Counted from the first letter of the stretch, positions 23,201 through 30,571 are shown. The stretch is DNA of 39,230 nucleotides from Ichthyosporea sp. XGB-2017a (GCA_002811675.1 PDIM01000026.1:19458-58687), one strand, 5' to 3'. A program made the numbers and translations. The notes: generated from the letters alone by a model not told the origin.

Positions 23201-24661
23201 CACCGCCTTGTCTTCTGGAGCCAGCTGCTTATATTTAGAGCATTGTCTAAAAAATGGTATACCTTTGCTGTTGGGGTTCACAGACCTATACATGGTAGCA
23301 TAACTGAACGCTTTCGTAGTCTCCCCAGTGCTGCCGTCTCGCCTCTTCCGTTGCCGTCTATCATATCTTTCATCATCTATTACTTCACCAACTAAATTTA
23401 CACTCCGCACCAAACGCCCCCAAGACGTCAAAGAGAAACCGCAAACTTCCACCCGCGTTGTGTAGCAATAGTACTTTTCCTCTCCTCTAGCAATAGATTC
23501 TTGAGCAGCCTCACTACCACATATGGCATATGGGGCTTTTTTGACAGTCCAAGACATAATACTTGCCGCATCTGTTACATTGGGTTTCCCGGAAAGACCG
23601 GAAATCCCCAAGAATAGAGGAAATGTAGACATAGAAATGGATTCATGAAGAAGAGCATATAGCAGACTTGTCATCCCTCCGACACTCCTCCCATTTATGT
23701 ACGATTCCGCATCATGAACATCAAAGGATGAAGAGAGCACCACATCAAGGCTGCCTTTAGTCCAACCATTCGCGCACCAATCCTCATCGTGCTGTGAATT
23801 GTTTGCAGGTGATAAGTCAGCAGAATTTGGCGACGGAATGATGTTGGGGATATATTCAACAGCTTCCTCTACAATGCTATCAATAGCTTTCCTCACATCT
23901 CGTGATGATTCGGCGTACCCGTTCCCCCCCAAATGTGTTGCTCTCACCGACTCTGAAAGAACAACCTCAGAGCCCCCCAACAGGCCTTTATCAAAGACTT
24001 GTTCAAGATAGACGGTATCAATAATGGGATAGGCGCTTACCTTCTTTGACCCCGGCTTATCCAAAGAAAAGGCCATGTATAAAACCACGCGTAGTCTACT
24101 CCCTACCTGTCCTTCTTTACCTGTACTTCCTGATATGCCACATCCTGTTGTAGTCGCTAATACGGGAACAACATTGAGCACAACAGATGAGTTCCAATGC
24201 CCCCCCTCCCCTTCCTTTATGCTTGACAGAGGTCTTTGTGGAAAATGATAGTCACCTGGTTGCGCTATGAAGTCCATCCCAGCCCTCATCACCCGCGCAA
24301 AGTCTTTGCGAAAGTCTTCCACGTGATAGGACCCGGGTGCTCCTTCCCCTTCTGAGGTGAACTTCCTCAACCAGTCATTATCCCCATCCGTCCCTCTACT
24401 TCCGTCCACATTGACAATGTCCACATACACCAAGCTATGCGCAGACAGATAGTCTATTGATCCCCCAGCACCCCCCCCTCCCTGGGACGGGATAGATATC
24501 TTCTGATAGCACCCCATTGGACTCCCACTCGATGAAGAGGATGGTGGTCCATTTGCCATCTCTGCACTCTTCACCACGGCCACCAGGGACACACACACAC
24601 TAAGAAGCGCCACCACACACAACCCATCACTGGGCATGGTTCTTCCTCTAGTCCTCCTCAT
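11300..24661 (-). CDS. Giant secreted protein of 4,453 aa, unrecognised family
   Basis: One uninterrupted frame of 13.4 kb on the minus strand. The ATG at 24661 gives a signal peptide with a hydrophobic core at about residues 13-30 (LCVVALLSVCVSLVAVV); a second ATG at residue 9 would keep it. No transmembrane segment or known domain is visible, and cysteines are sparse. A tetrabasic RKRR followed by Asp lies at residues 438-441 (nt 23339-23350), in a position suited to removing an N-terminal propeptide. The rest looks like many alternating helix/strand units. Strands with alternating hydrophobic residues (for example MRVKFYVTVQF, VEFNVEVLVQF, MEVEIEYTISC) follow amphipathic helices about every 200-300 aa, loosely like SEA-type alpha/beta repeats, but this is not proven. 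The promoter is shared with the divergent membrane-protein gene, and the 3' end faces the first giant gene. The function is unknown; extracellular location is inferred from the signal peptide. Confidence 0.85.
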   Translation of the reverse strand: MRRTRGRTMPSDGLCVVALLSVCVSLVAVVKSAEMANGPPSSSSSGSPMGCYQKISIPSQGGGGAGGSIDYLSAHSLVYVDIVNVDGSRGTDGDNDWLRKFTSEGEGAPGSYHVEDFRKDFARVMRAGMDFIAQPGDYHFPQRPLSSIKEGEGGHWNSSVVLNVVPVLATTTGCGISGSTGKEGQVGSRLRVVLYMAFSLDKPGSKKVSAYPIIDTVYLEQVFDKGLLGGSEVVLSESVRATHLGGNGYAESSRDVRKAIDSIVEEAVEYIPNIIPSPNSADLSPANNSQHDEDWCANGWTKGSLDVVLSSSFDVHDAESYINGRSVGGMTSLLYALLHESISMSTFPLFLGISGLSGKPNVTDAASIMSWTVKKAPYAICGSEAAQESIARGEEKYYCYTTRVEVCGFSLTSWGRLVRSVNLVGEVIDDERYDRRQRKRRDGSTGETTKAFSYATMYRSVNPNSKGIPFFRQCSKYKQLAPEDKAVLSRGYSRLEEDRSNARNVWSLRAVVDVIDSSGELNRKWKSPLLGERLLDEQRSGGNSLPVYGKGENGAFTMFEVEYNRGLVGSFRQARAMLTGIEKPLGAYLSSSENVIMRTVKSVPISSSESTKEEKNDREKVAYKEHDALLRESIEAMLTTCSVPKSSNVFKMRKAKDSYFPSVQLFDVLRDGFWNRLDYSGRDIVDKDVASQQFVRVFLVFYVTAHHHYQPSLLTHSPETLQENSDTGNTHSLLSSSTAVPFSSFRGLSESFRIGMQQGMSLLSLCPQFQINGNEFKELDEIFGLRKGKFPVNEQFEVVYRSYLLKEEARVSNLASMKSKSIKEMPLPVDMYEVTTQHAPFDLPEPVNNNDKDNGELSSALVIDLSNLSWEESAGVAETTNLIGIHLWKMWPFEIIDVGIKKAAFQIQRQCDDKRLISPARVSFRVKKYLTPPGEERDFFHRLKPSYVPATVVESVFNFGKKGPVSTLLPYPKGWCGTESKLQNFPSAVPYRASLMGPTSVTRQTSLPNTLTKSNFASFSLRVKLRGRTRETNNDQSKYVLWEEADSMDVLRALLQHQFEKSGLPFEKYLYGVVDEDVSFNGYGIWTQSHFIPKDQEDFKFDFVIIACFSVADYSTGRVTRVPDIRYENSIGISDLVIQDKINEFASEWTFEKSSLDISGIPSIPLPYSPRSISLSEAEKDSLMKVTMYVKGTKDPNRSDDEELGQALELSYTFLTHAVTEERTHSSVHVIQPMFRYQKSSEKYRTPALPSIAPVTQNGMTKVELVVSFMNMTSLTYLSPVDSIEKVKAYSSLSTSLWKGTVQDVYIELNVFPGAALLYPSASVDELSGAFNVEITVRPFRSWSLTSYQKKRYGDIFLRNELSFAEEQYKGDSGHAVNSSEISHLRARYYEDMFFESFLWNIKEYTDSNLQPYMRIEQGEGKLGLYNLIREYVFVGDAEVTPYNSSHCPKLFNESSVGGQMGSKDNPKDDYCLTFSVLMMVSLEIKPGLKFPIFTSAVDILRFLSFSGVRDSFFGKNHITATDYTEANGLLSISFDPRTCYGCSMREGVTPYRCHKVPIENEISYMEFVKGNIVRPVETSSERNSGAVPKREAYGIYTTEPTIDGHGKVSILVYLLDVEMFDMQTVDEGTLFWGEEKDSANEKFSSLLKSKVFSEFMAFVRIAVYERVYPAQVLVQSVEESRMSPQEIGIKADNVKGFLVTLTVKKFPGFVDTSKTQYTEMLSQAEVDSQIIPSMRLLAVYTGFDKEGWEIGHCSSKAYSKPFPVLSPPDVFRSLWMERHHLVVAIGNGNGVMNTSPFREEADLSLLQKESLVDADLFFLIGKPQRNMEGTDFSSRFLLQKFLLNIDEGYGDNRFTFGDFAKGIKQILGEDTAEYHVYLVEAAPYFIDTAWKRVTLDGADVPEVALFLEKSMNVSKHSEFSVYGFRLKFGIETVFTFKDNTKSVANLLRYRQPLVAVNRRLLRRWGEQTFPTDYLKVQKEDLAGAPYLKFFLSEEHQDAGLRMLRFRRGGKPPSSSPMRTVTTSESPTKNKIDPSVKPEEKFMEELKQNSNYVSRDFTFSIIERVQTGAVNTQALAPYVTKWEKYLELLILTSAAWENRNIFMKNVRVAYIKSSDADRQRASEIFTEYDKVKYGENKEKLLVDTVITEVVLTEVSLTQSQKSQANKELTIEEVCKLVDILGFQYNQLLQNLLMSTGLAWFSSHSSWSPFNDYSYANLEHIDILLLLSLRIHSHGKSSTRYAMSIPLDAGSVNDKLFQQFSLSEPEKLIFGSSLAVDVLRNDSFLYYHWDWGTEGGPNKEVNGLYESVANPRSQYMSATLLLNQSLYSEFFYLIKDLQMDMYRNMKPLMKGLIEDHSKLKAHVVGVQDISVARMRVKFYVTVQFRRMKVPREVKNSLLQSLCLAYGESKFSSAATGFSLLRFGRYFMLSLYKPIAESVAVTSGKGITAAEPGAILAETSLIVFVRPEWVNQFQIPTKYQEPLINHLMLFLKALIQYVPYEDIGPLESALFLLQEDIVSAKLNECDGPEDGAHTRKSIIPNMFFSSHIRVPESAPGSKRVYHQCSIIVTIKVERERWVHKGQELSEDEVKWTAERVISRRLHFLGEIYNYLVIHKNDLMLKVGSRRVFSLQEWVNSVNQAYDDGIVENVFQNTCDSAKDVVKEVSGLQFEERMLVPGSKDGQQPKAVDISFLASDDFVFLLCLALQSYDNQLSDSLDPYFTVGDAFPRGYEQTHVTLINGIDGEVKPLSSDMLASSSVLSSSVKYAIKAPDSFPNTRSSLEAARMFYVNLHKGWESDDAIEDYFWYISAFSYEKKISSTIRSGYAQLVKESPRENELRFIEEMLKGCNDDIKCFDIHILAIKPTISDSAFVEFNVEVLVQFSRRSNVPLSLTWICGGVAKDAKQYILAHDLALSQEKSLPLLPSNAVVSNFRVWSKYDYVSHFTSGEVTSDGNYLKLRNYMIAPVPVNEDAKVLTDIENTLLQISSSALMYDYQENVAIQKTTTFTEVNVHVSCEKAGEALQFLVPFEKRGSFTFVQCDVLLPISYLDIDSVSKRLDAWFYLEFAFTKIVSKSRSTNVHLGRDGEESLPFDTYCNLNGVKSAMYLLGAGDNDRAILIYKLYQALKAVKPLQSTSSYQHFMTLRKGILRPLEIQFHPKTITEALSILRIRVTVPASLCVYQATGKFILNPQEGLDVEPFLGYDAWRNAFVTTVRGILKLDIDLDVVVRYIDILSHRSPVLEQGGDGNNAQEGSYFDVYASVFIKSGGFASPLVNLCPLHGQQFYCESKDLVQEDPALNRLHSSSRVWKNDSEATKGAEGLEDIELEKQKVIEFDKLFDSLASKNTKFQNLITVSPVFDAWDLKSLEENVETPTDKMVVLKKGLLSVTAFFAEDGYVRNDDVDRKVLKPLSILIDLCLKDIQMLEHCNVHSKMQAYDSGLFTRFMFDDEKVRSRGINSSALASMEVEIEYTISCPENHDINLHENFLVERVNYFGREVNKYISIEPQKSQLGNWATVNISVNRTSLERESLCDELNDHASQRFRYSLRQFIRLHHSSGLSLYFGIAFTGGMNRNNAVVLKDPSVFDISESGSLSSLYIEILGRVSALDRNPKHYDGLGIYHESDFGKVILKIFIKNSPDVWKYTPNIFRWDYAHELVKKTYLSSCGCKDILLDTMYKSLETSDSDVTIDMEVVPVDVELAGSYLFFLDEEASELWSSDVASSGEENYPFVLRVDYLLRYVRTVLFNSGEKYTYEFSTIAGVQDTLSKCRLLDTQNIYHRYSLFYPPLVANHLSTQAMSTFMYFFESTTKSFMNRLRSKRYRNLRYPQKGYNVNMRTLTTVLTVFYPCNIDVCFPDHLLHRIVQNTHNDREAIQRFVEVSFKDLDIWPVEVDFEDIRLAHRPIHLYVPYMDKGIEYEGIDIAVSVTAYGTKLVGDGNQKGLSALQRLKENGSGKSADMSADNNVISRKEDEDSHDSEKPLDRRASESEYFDLLRSSLDTDISTKLGHCDKSNDDELPSSPLIVKLQSDEVMLALDAEAHEHWNKSSFGSSMRNVWRIETTMLGRVRKDTTLKFFYGSSSEAFDKTLSVPVRSWERKVGSIDTSKYRQSNWWSGFNRFAVTIYGRMYNNDIAEYAILFLMSDIGLFRSDEHPYLAQDFVMHMSKYMRSVVDELGKVKSLRTNTALQRFLDDTHLQLTDIHPGELLVTNQQELWDYLIMENFRNKRPSYMTLKVDFYIGLNEDGNDVYLDDKSLSCMFWVTLMLNHEYGLFNHAPVFPKANDEKKRRETRALDTFLFVNNLEQSPFQSLNVHEESFARTGLYVKQLNKLVKSKLSTAYSLTKALLDIPDVRRLLKEPNLLPDRLCESVALSFVNEQNPSSFDPSQVIRLFAYHTYMMLLYNEADKDYIEVSVQEAELGTSSYELRIVFRSSEQCLGRDKLRTISEYLIFMNPVLSPFRFG

Positions 24662-25235
24662 ACTCTACACACAAGGAAACATATAGTATATTCTTTTCAC
24701 TTGCTTGAATACTATCATCCACTATCACTGTTTCCTTCAGAGTATTCCATCTAACATGATATTTGATTAGATTTAAGTTTATGTTTTGAACATCTGCCCG
24801 ATTCAAAATTCAACTCACAAAAACAACAAAGACGCCTTGCAAAACACACACACAAGCCACAAACACAAAAGCCAAAAGGTAAAGGACAAAAAGTCACTAC
24901 TGGACAGGGGCGTCTTTTTTTGGCATTTCCCAGGATTTCAGTAGTAAAACAGCCAACAGGTCACAGCTGCAGCAGCACAGACACTTCTTTTTTATCCTTT
25001 TTTTTGTTGTTGTTGTTTGATTCGTCGCATTCCACTGCACTCTCTGCCGCATTCCAAACAGCACCTTTTCCCTTTTCCACCTCTGACTTGCCTGCAGTTT
25101 TGTTTTTCGTTGTTTTTTTATTGTGGCACTGGTAGTTACTGTAGTACTATACTCTCTGATTTCACCTGAAACTATATAATTTCCTTTAATTAATCAACTA
25201 ACCAACCAATCAATCACTCCACAAGTCTCATAAAC
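24662..25235. promoter_or_regulatory. 574-bp divergent intergenic promoter region
   Basis: The region lies between the start codons of the minus-strand 4,453-aa gene and the plus-strand membrane-protein gene, so it must hold both promoters. It contains CA-rich stretches (around 24846-24875), T-rich tracts with GTT repeats (around 24989-25018) and CCAA/TCAA repeats just before the right-hand start codon. I see no convincing coding frame. Confidence 0.6.
25173..25180 (+). promoter_or_regulatory. Possible TATA box (TATATAAT)
   Basis: TATATAAT lies 56 nt before the ATG at 25236. The position would suit transcription starting about 25-30 nt later with a short CAA/CCAA-rich leader. It is a motif match only. 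Confidence 0.35.
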
Positions 25236-28200
25236 ATGAAGGGTAAGGATGCTGCCGATCCACAACACCCTCCCCCGTCTGTAGAAGAGGTAAAGCAGAA
25301 GGAGGAGTGTGGGATCCCCCCCGCAGCCTCCCCCCTGGACGAGGACAAGCAGCGGGAACAAAGCCTGGACACCTCCCCTGCACTGGGCACGGGGAGTGGA
25401 GGCCATGCGAGTGGGAACAGACGCGAAGGAGTTATCAGCAGAGGAGTACAGGGAATACTTATCTGTCTCTTGGCTGTGGGGATGGCTGGGGTGTTTGCTA
25501 TAGCACACCATGGGGCGTGTAGGTACTGCGCGTATCGCTATCGGGTGTCATGTGCCCTGCAGGGTGAACAGGAGGAGCTAAGCGATGATACACAATTCCC
25601 ATTTCAGTACGAGTACGAGCGCATGAGGGAATGGGAACGGAAGCACCATCGGGTGATAACTCAAATGGACCTGGCACACCCGCCTCCTTTCTTGCTTCAC
25701 CCGTCTCCTTCTTCTTCTTCACACTGTTATGTCTCCCAAAAGCAACAGTTGCAACTTCTCTCTGACTGCATTATTCCAAACACTTTTATTTTTTTTCCTC
25801 GGGTTGCACACACACTGTTATCACACCTCGCTTTGATTATTCCTCCAAGGCTCCCTTTCGGTATCAGCACCTCTACACCTTCGTCAGTACCTCTTTTATG
25901 GAGATCTCAAGCTGGACTGACCTTTCGCCCTTCCGTCATGTCATCCGCTTCATCCTCTGAAGGTATGGATGACTCTGTACACACCAGATATTCTTTCCAA
26001 TCAACGTTTAGTTTGTTTTCACTCGTGTCAGTTCTCTCAAACTGTCGAGATGACAACACTATTGTCAATCCACAGGCTGAGACTGAGCGAATGGAGTCTG
26101 TGCCGCGTGCATCTTTCATGACTGGACTTGTGTCCCAGGCCTACTGCTACGAAGACAATCATAGGCACGAGGATTCGTACCCTCTTTCCATTCACAGCTT
26201 GCCCATTCGTCTGTCAGTAGAATCATCTAAGCGGGTTGATATAAGCAATTCAACCCTTGGTAGAGAAGGGCATCATTTCTTGTGCAATGGCAGAGGCTCC
26301 TTGGACCCAATTTCGTTCACTTGCATTTGCGACTTGTCCCGCGCTCATGGGGAGTTTTGTGAAAAGATTCTTTTGGGCGAACATCCCAAGACCAGCACAA
26401 CGGCTCGTTCGTCAAGAAAATGGCGATCTCATGATAACTCCAACCGATTCGCAAGACCAGCGGTGAAGTATCAGCCCCTGATGAAGATTCAAAGGGTAGA
26501 CGATGAGTGGGTAAGGAGATTTCATGGCGCATCAGCCCAAAGTCAAAATTCACGGCCCCTTAGCTCCCGAAAGAGAAGGGATTCTGCATCGTCTGCAAAT
26601 GAATGTCACTACAAATGCTACTTCTACAAAGATCTTCCTGTTGTGCTGGAGATAACTTCAAAAGAATACGCGAATTATATGAACCATAAGGCAGCTCATA
26701 ACGAGAGTGGGGCCACGGTGGCAGATACAAACACTGGGGGAGACAATGCCACGATTTACACGTATGCCACAGACTCTGGCTATCTCAACTACACACAATA
26801 TCAAGTGAGTACAAAAACGCTTGTTCTGGAGCCAGAAGGCGATGAGAATTTGACACCTCATTTGGACGAGAACATCCAATGCGCGAGAAAGGTCAGTAAA
26901 TGTGGTTGCCGGTCTGACTTGGGATATTCACTGATGGTTGAAAAGGATACTGATGGGTCTTTGCGCTGTGTGGCGTGTAATGGGCGAGGGTCACGCCTGT
27001 CGAATGGAACGTGTGTCTGTGGAGCAAATTCATGGGGAAAGTTTTGTGAGTTTATAATGCCTTTGGCGCAATACGATCTTGGTATTTGCCATTATGGAGT
27101 TCTCACCGGGACATTGAGTGCCCCCAAATGTGAATGTGCGTATGGATATCGCGGAAACACCTGTGATAAAGTACCTCTGTGCCCCCCAAAAACATCAAAG
27201 GTGGTGAAATTCCCGTCTTCTGTTATATCGGTCCCAATGGAGAATTGTCAATGTGTAGAGGGGCGTCACGGGCCTTCATGCTCATCGGTGCTTCAGTTTG
27301 ACACCGGAACAAATCCTCGGTGTAATAATCCTTTAACAGTAAATATTAGCCGGGTTACCGACGTTCCTCAGAAGAATAGTGGTGCTCAATACATGTGTCA
27401 TCCACCAAAATACAGCTCGGGTGCTTACAACAACAGCCAAGATGCAAAGTTTCCGGGAACAGGCCCAATGGGACTCTTTGGGGCCTCTCTGCAGTACTAC
27501 ATCTCAGTGGGAAGTGTGCTTAACTTGGTAGGATATGTCACCTCGTGCTCGAGTCCCGTTGAGCTTGGGACATTTGTGGTGCTAAGTAAGATTTCTGGAA
27601 TGCCAGCCACTAATGTATTTGGAGAATACAAAGATGTGCTCTCCCATTTGGATTTAATTCGCCTAAAGCATGTAGAAAGCAACCAAATTTTTGATGTCAA
27701 GGTTTATTTGCGTCTGGGGCAAGGAGCATTTCTAACTAACAGTGACTTTTACCTTGTAGTGCCTTCAGCAATTGAAGGGGATCTTAATTTTATCAATTTC
27801 AGATACCAAGGTAGCCAAAAGTCTTGCGCTGCTTTGTATTCATCAGCAAATTCAGACTGTGCTAAAGACAATTCTTGTGTTCTTTATTCTGGGACGGATA
27901 TGATCCGTTTTAGTGCGAGATTCACAAGTGTACCCGATTTGTGGTTGGCTGATGTGTACCCTGTTAGATATAACATGGACCTAGCAAGTCCTATTGGAAG
28001 TATCATCTTGAATGATTATTCTTTGTGGTACAAGGAAGGCAAAGCAACCCAATTTAAGACGAGTCCTCGCTGGCTGAAAGATTCTAAATTCTTTTCCCTT
28101 CTATCTATATTTTACGAGCCAAGCTCTCTTTCCAACCAAGTAGCAACTGTTATTATGAATATGTCTATTGCTGCCCTGCGGGAGGAAGCGGGAGATGTGG

Positions 28201-30500
28201 GCGATTACTTTAAAAAGCAGGTGTTTACTGAAGAAAGCCATGCATATAAGAACGAAAAACTTGGTTTCCTAAATGAATTGTTTACAAAGGAGTTGACATT
28301 TCTTAAAGATTTTGGTTACGCCGTATTTGCCAAGGCTTTTGATGATGCTGTTATTCAAAAGATCAAGGCAAATCACACACAGTTTGGAATGCAAACTTGC
28401 CGCAATTTTTATACTGACGTATCTAACAAGATTGACAGTGCCAAGGAGACCATTGAATGGGCAAACGCATTTACGCCCTCCCCGAGCACGTCCTTCTATA
28501 TGTACACCTACGAAGGTGTTTTAGATGAGAATACCCCTGCCAACTGTGGCAAAAGGTCTGCCTCTGTATACAAAAGAACATGTGATCCCTATTCCTGTTC
28601 GCGAGGAGGGAGCTGCAAAACAATGGACCTTACTGCCAACTGCACTGCCGATAAAAGCTTCACTGGTGTCGTGAGAGAACAGTTTCGCTTGGCTTACATG
28701 TATGCCAATGAAACAAAGCTGAAGAACGAGACGAGAGTTCTTATGCAAACTGAAACATATCAAAAGATTAGTCAGCAAGTGTATGAGCGTGTACTCCGCT
28801 TGCAAATTCCTCAGCTAACGCACTTTCTTGATGAGGACCCAGTGAAATATGGAGAGCTTCTTACAGAATTCTTAAAGAGTGATGAGCTACAATCCTCCTT
28901 TAGCAAGTTTGTTCAGCGCAGCTACTTGTATTATACAGCCATGACTGAAGTCAACTCCGCCTTGACCCGTAGTCTTCGAATTCTGTCACTGATTTCACCC
29001 TTAAATAACACTCTTGAAGTGATGGCCTCGATTTTCCAAAAATACCCAAAGCTTGAAATCTCTTTGCAATATCCAGAATTGGCAAAAAAGTCGTGGTATG
29101 TGAACGGAAAAATGATAGATAACTGGATTGATAGTGTGGAAAAGAACTATCTCTACGGACTGAGTGACACTTCATTCATGAGGAAATATGCCCGCATGCG
29201 ACTGCTTCTACCAGGAGAGAACCTTGGAAATAATATCAAATTAGCAACTGCACATGCGATCGGTAAACAAGACCAAGAGCTGCGATCTACTGCTGAGAGT
29301 TTTCAGAAACATCTTACTAACTACTTCCTTAACACGACAAAGCAAATTGTAGATTCACAACAAACAATGGATCGCTTTAAGATTGACAGTAGCTTTTGGA
29401 CTGAGCTGGCTCAGTTTGCTGGTAAAGCTGTTTTGTTTATGATGATTGCCCAAAAGTTTGCGAGCTACCCAAAGGCTCTGCGGGAGTTCAAAGCTAAATA
29501 CATGAGCAGCAAAAATAACCCAAGTGAAGATGCGACATTGAATAATGGAGAGGTAGAGATGGTGAATATGGAAGAAGATGAAGCCACTAAAGGGTTTGAT
29601 AAATTTGCTGACCAGTCGGTTGAACAGGAGAATAAGTCCTCGGCTTTTGATGAAGAGGATGCGCAGCTTGGTAACAAGGAAATTGAACCTGCAGATAGCA
29701 CCAGGGCTAATGGAAAGCTAGAAAACAGTATCAACTCTGAGGATGTTGCCAACATGGAGACTAATCCAATGATGCAGGATTCTAAGTTGCCAATGGATGT
29801 TGAAGTGGAAATGAACCCTGGCGATCCTATGTCTGGCACGGTTTCGATGGATGAAAGCGTGAGTGGGGTGACCACTAAAGTTACAGCAACCGATGTGTCA
29901 GGAGGGGAAGGGGCTGATATAGGTGCCGAGTCAATTGAAATCACAACCGAGTCAACGGCTGAAGGGGTGGAAGCTGCAAGCATGGGATGGATGGAATTTG
30001 CTGGTGCGATTCTTGGAATAGCGATGAATACATTTATGGCCTTTTCACTAGTCCTATCCGGGCTCCAGGCATGGAATAGTGGTGACAAGACTGTTGCCTA
30101 CCTTGACTTTATTGCGGCAGGTATCTTTCTTGTCTTGGCAATCATTGAAGTGGCTGTTCTCATGGGCCTTATTGCTGCGAGTGCAGCTAGTGTTGTTGGC
30201 ATTCCTCTTGCCATTATTGGATTCATCATCCTTATTGTGGTGGAGATTTTGAATGAAAAGAAAGAACAAAAAGAATACCATGACCAGTTGCAGAAGATTA
30301 AAAAATTTGATGAAAAGTATAAGAAGAACTTCTACGAAAATACAGATAACGTTCTTTGGGGACTCAGGGTCCTTGACTCCCAAGACTACATAAGCCTGTG
30401 TGTTTATTGTGCCCCATTTTCAACAGCAAATTTATCCTGTGACTGTAGCCTTCCCTACGACGAACGGCCATGTCAATGCGCCCAGGACAACCAAGAGTAA
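25236..30500 (+). CDS. Large type II membrane protein with EGF-like repeats and C-terminal hydrophobic hairpin
   Basis: 1,754 aa; ATG at 25236, TAA at 30498. A Pro/Glu-rich, probably cytosolic N-terminus (~1-69) precedes a signal-anchor helix (~70-92, core ILICLLAVGMAGVFAIA), which suggests type II topology with the bulk outside or in the lumen. EGF-like cysteine modules sit at ~350-378, 579-607, 618-646 and 671-683 (for example CECAYGYRGNTC). RKRR followed by Asp at residues 445-448 (nt 26568-26579) resembles a convertase site that would release the ectodomain. A long, mostly helical middle part (~1000-1410) ends in a short apolar helix (~1395-1409). An acidic Met/Glu/Ser-rich linker (~1430-1575) leads to hydrophobic Gly/Ala/Ile-rich segments at ~1585-1613 and ~1624-1672. 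A charged stretch and a Cys-rich tail (~1722-1754) follow. The family is not recognised; surface adhesion or membrane insertion is possible. Confidence 0.82.
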   Translation: MKGKDAADPQHPPPSVEEVKQKEECGIPPAASPLDEDKQREQSLDTSPALGTGSGGHASGNRREGVISRGVQGILICLLAVGMAGVFAIAHHGACRYCAYRYRVSCALQGEQEELSDDTQFPFQYEYERMREWERKHHRVITQMDLAHPPPFLLHPSPSSSSHCYVSQKQQLQLLSDCIIPNTFIFFPRVAHTLLSHLALIIPPRLPFGISTSTPSSVPLLWRSQAGLTFRPSVMSSASSSEGMDDSVHTRYSFQSTFSLFSLVSVLSNCRDDNTIVNPQAETERMESVPRASFMTGLVSQAYCYEDNHRHEDSYPLSIHSLPIRLSVESSKRVDISNSTLGREGHHFLCNGRGSLDPISFTCICDLSRAHGEFCEKILLGEHPKTSTTARSSRKWRSHDNSNRFARPAVKYQPLMKIQRVDDEWVRRFHGASAQSQNSRPLSSRKRRDSASSANECHYKCYFYKDLPVVLEITSKEYANYMNHKAAHNESGATVADTNTGGDNATIYTYATDSGYLNYTQYQVSTKTLVLEPEGDENLTPHLDENIQCARKVSKCGCRSDLGYSLMVEKDTDGSLRCVACNGRGSRLSNGTCVCGANSWGKFCEFIMPLAQYDLGICHYGVLTGTLSAPKCECAYGYRGNTCDKVPLCPPKTSKVVKFPSSVISVPMENCQCVEGRHGPSCSSVLQFDTGTNPRCNNPLTVNISRVTDVPQKNSGAQYMCHPPKYSSGAYNNSQDAKFPGTGPMGLFGASLQYYISVGSVLNLVGYVTSCSSPVELGTFVVLSKISGMPATNVFGEYKDVLSHLDLIRLKHVESNQIFDVKVYLRLGQGAFLTNSDFYLVVPSAIEGDLNFINFRYQGSQKSCAALYSSANSDCAKDNSCVLYSGTDMIRFSARFTSVPDLWLADVYPVRYNMDLASPIGSIILNDYSLWYKEGKATQFKTSPRWLKDSKFFSLLSIFYEPSSLSNQVATVIMNMSIAALREEAGDVGDYFKKQVFTEESHAYKNEKLGFLNELFTKELTFLKDFGYAVFAKAFDDAVIQKIKANHTQFGMQTCRNFYTDVSNKIDSAKETIEWANAFTPSPSTSFYMYTYEGVLDENTPANCGKRSASVYKRTCDPYSCSRGGSCKTMDLTANCTADKSFTGVVREQFRLAYMYANETKLKNETRVLMQTETYQKISQQVYERVLRLQIPQLTHFLDEDPVKYGELLTEFLKSDELQSSFSKFVQRSYLYYTAMTEVNSALTRSLRILSLISPLNNTLEVMASIFQKYPKLEISLQYPELAKKSWYVNGKMIDNWIDSVEKNYLYGLSDTSFMRKYARMRLLLPGENLGNNIKLATAHAIGKQDQELRSTAESFQKHLTNYFLNTTKQIVDSQQTMDRFKIDSSFWTELAQFAGKAVLFMMIAQKFASYPKALREFKAKYMSSKNNPSEDATLNNGEVEMVNMEEDEATKGFDKFADQSVEQENKSSAFDEEDAQLGNKEIEPADSTRANGKLENSINSEDVANMETNPMMQDSKLPMDVEVEMNPGDPMSGTVSMDESVSGVTTKVTATDVSGGEGADIGAESIEITTESTAEGVEAASMGWMEFAGAILGIAMNTFMAFSLVLSGLQAWNSGDKTVAYLDFIAAGIFLVLAIIEVAVLMGLIAASAASVVGIPLAIIGFIILIVVEILNEKKEQKEYHDQLQKIKKFDEKYKKNFYENTDNVLWGLRVLDSQDYISLCVYCAPFSTANLSCDCSLPYDERPCQCAQDNQE

Positions 30501-30571
30501 GAGGAAGTGTTCCAGGAAATAAGCAGAAACGCGTTCTTTTCGTTTGATTAAAGTCTTTAGTCTTTATATTT

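Noticed and set aside
22695-23303. A 202-codon plus-strand frame opposite the 4,453-aa gene
   Set aside because: Low-complexity Ser/Leu/Pro composition and full overlap with the long gene.
29465-30088. A 207-codon minus-strand frame opposite the membrane-protein gene
   Set aside because: Ser/Ile-rich antisense translation of the acidic linker and hydrophobic part; no signal or domain.
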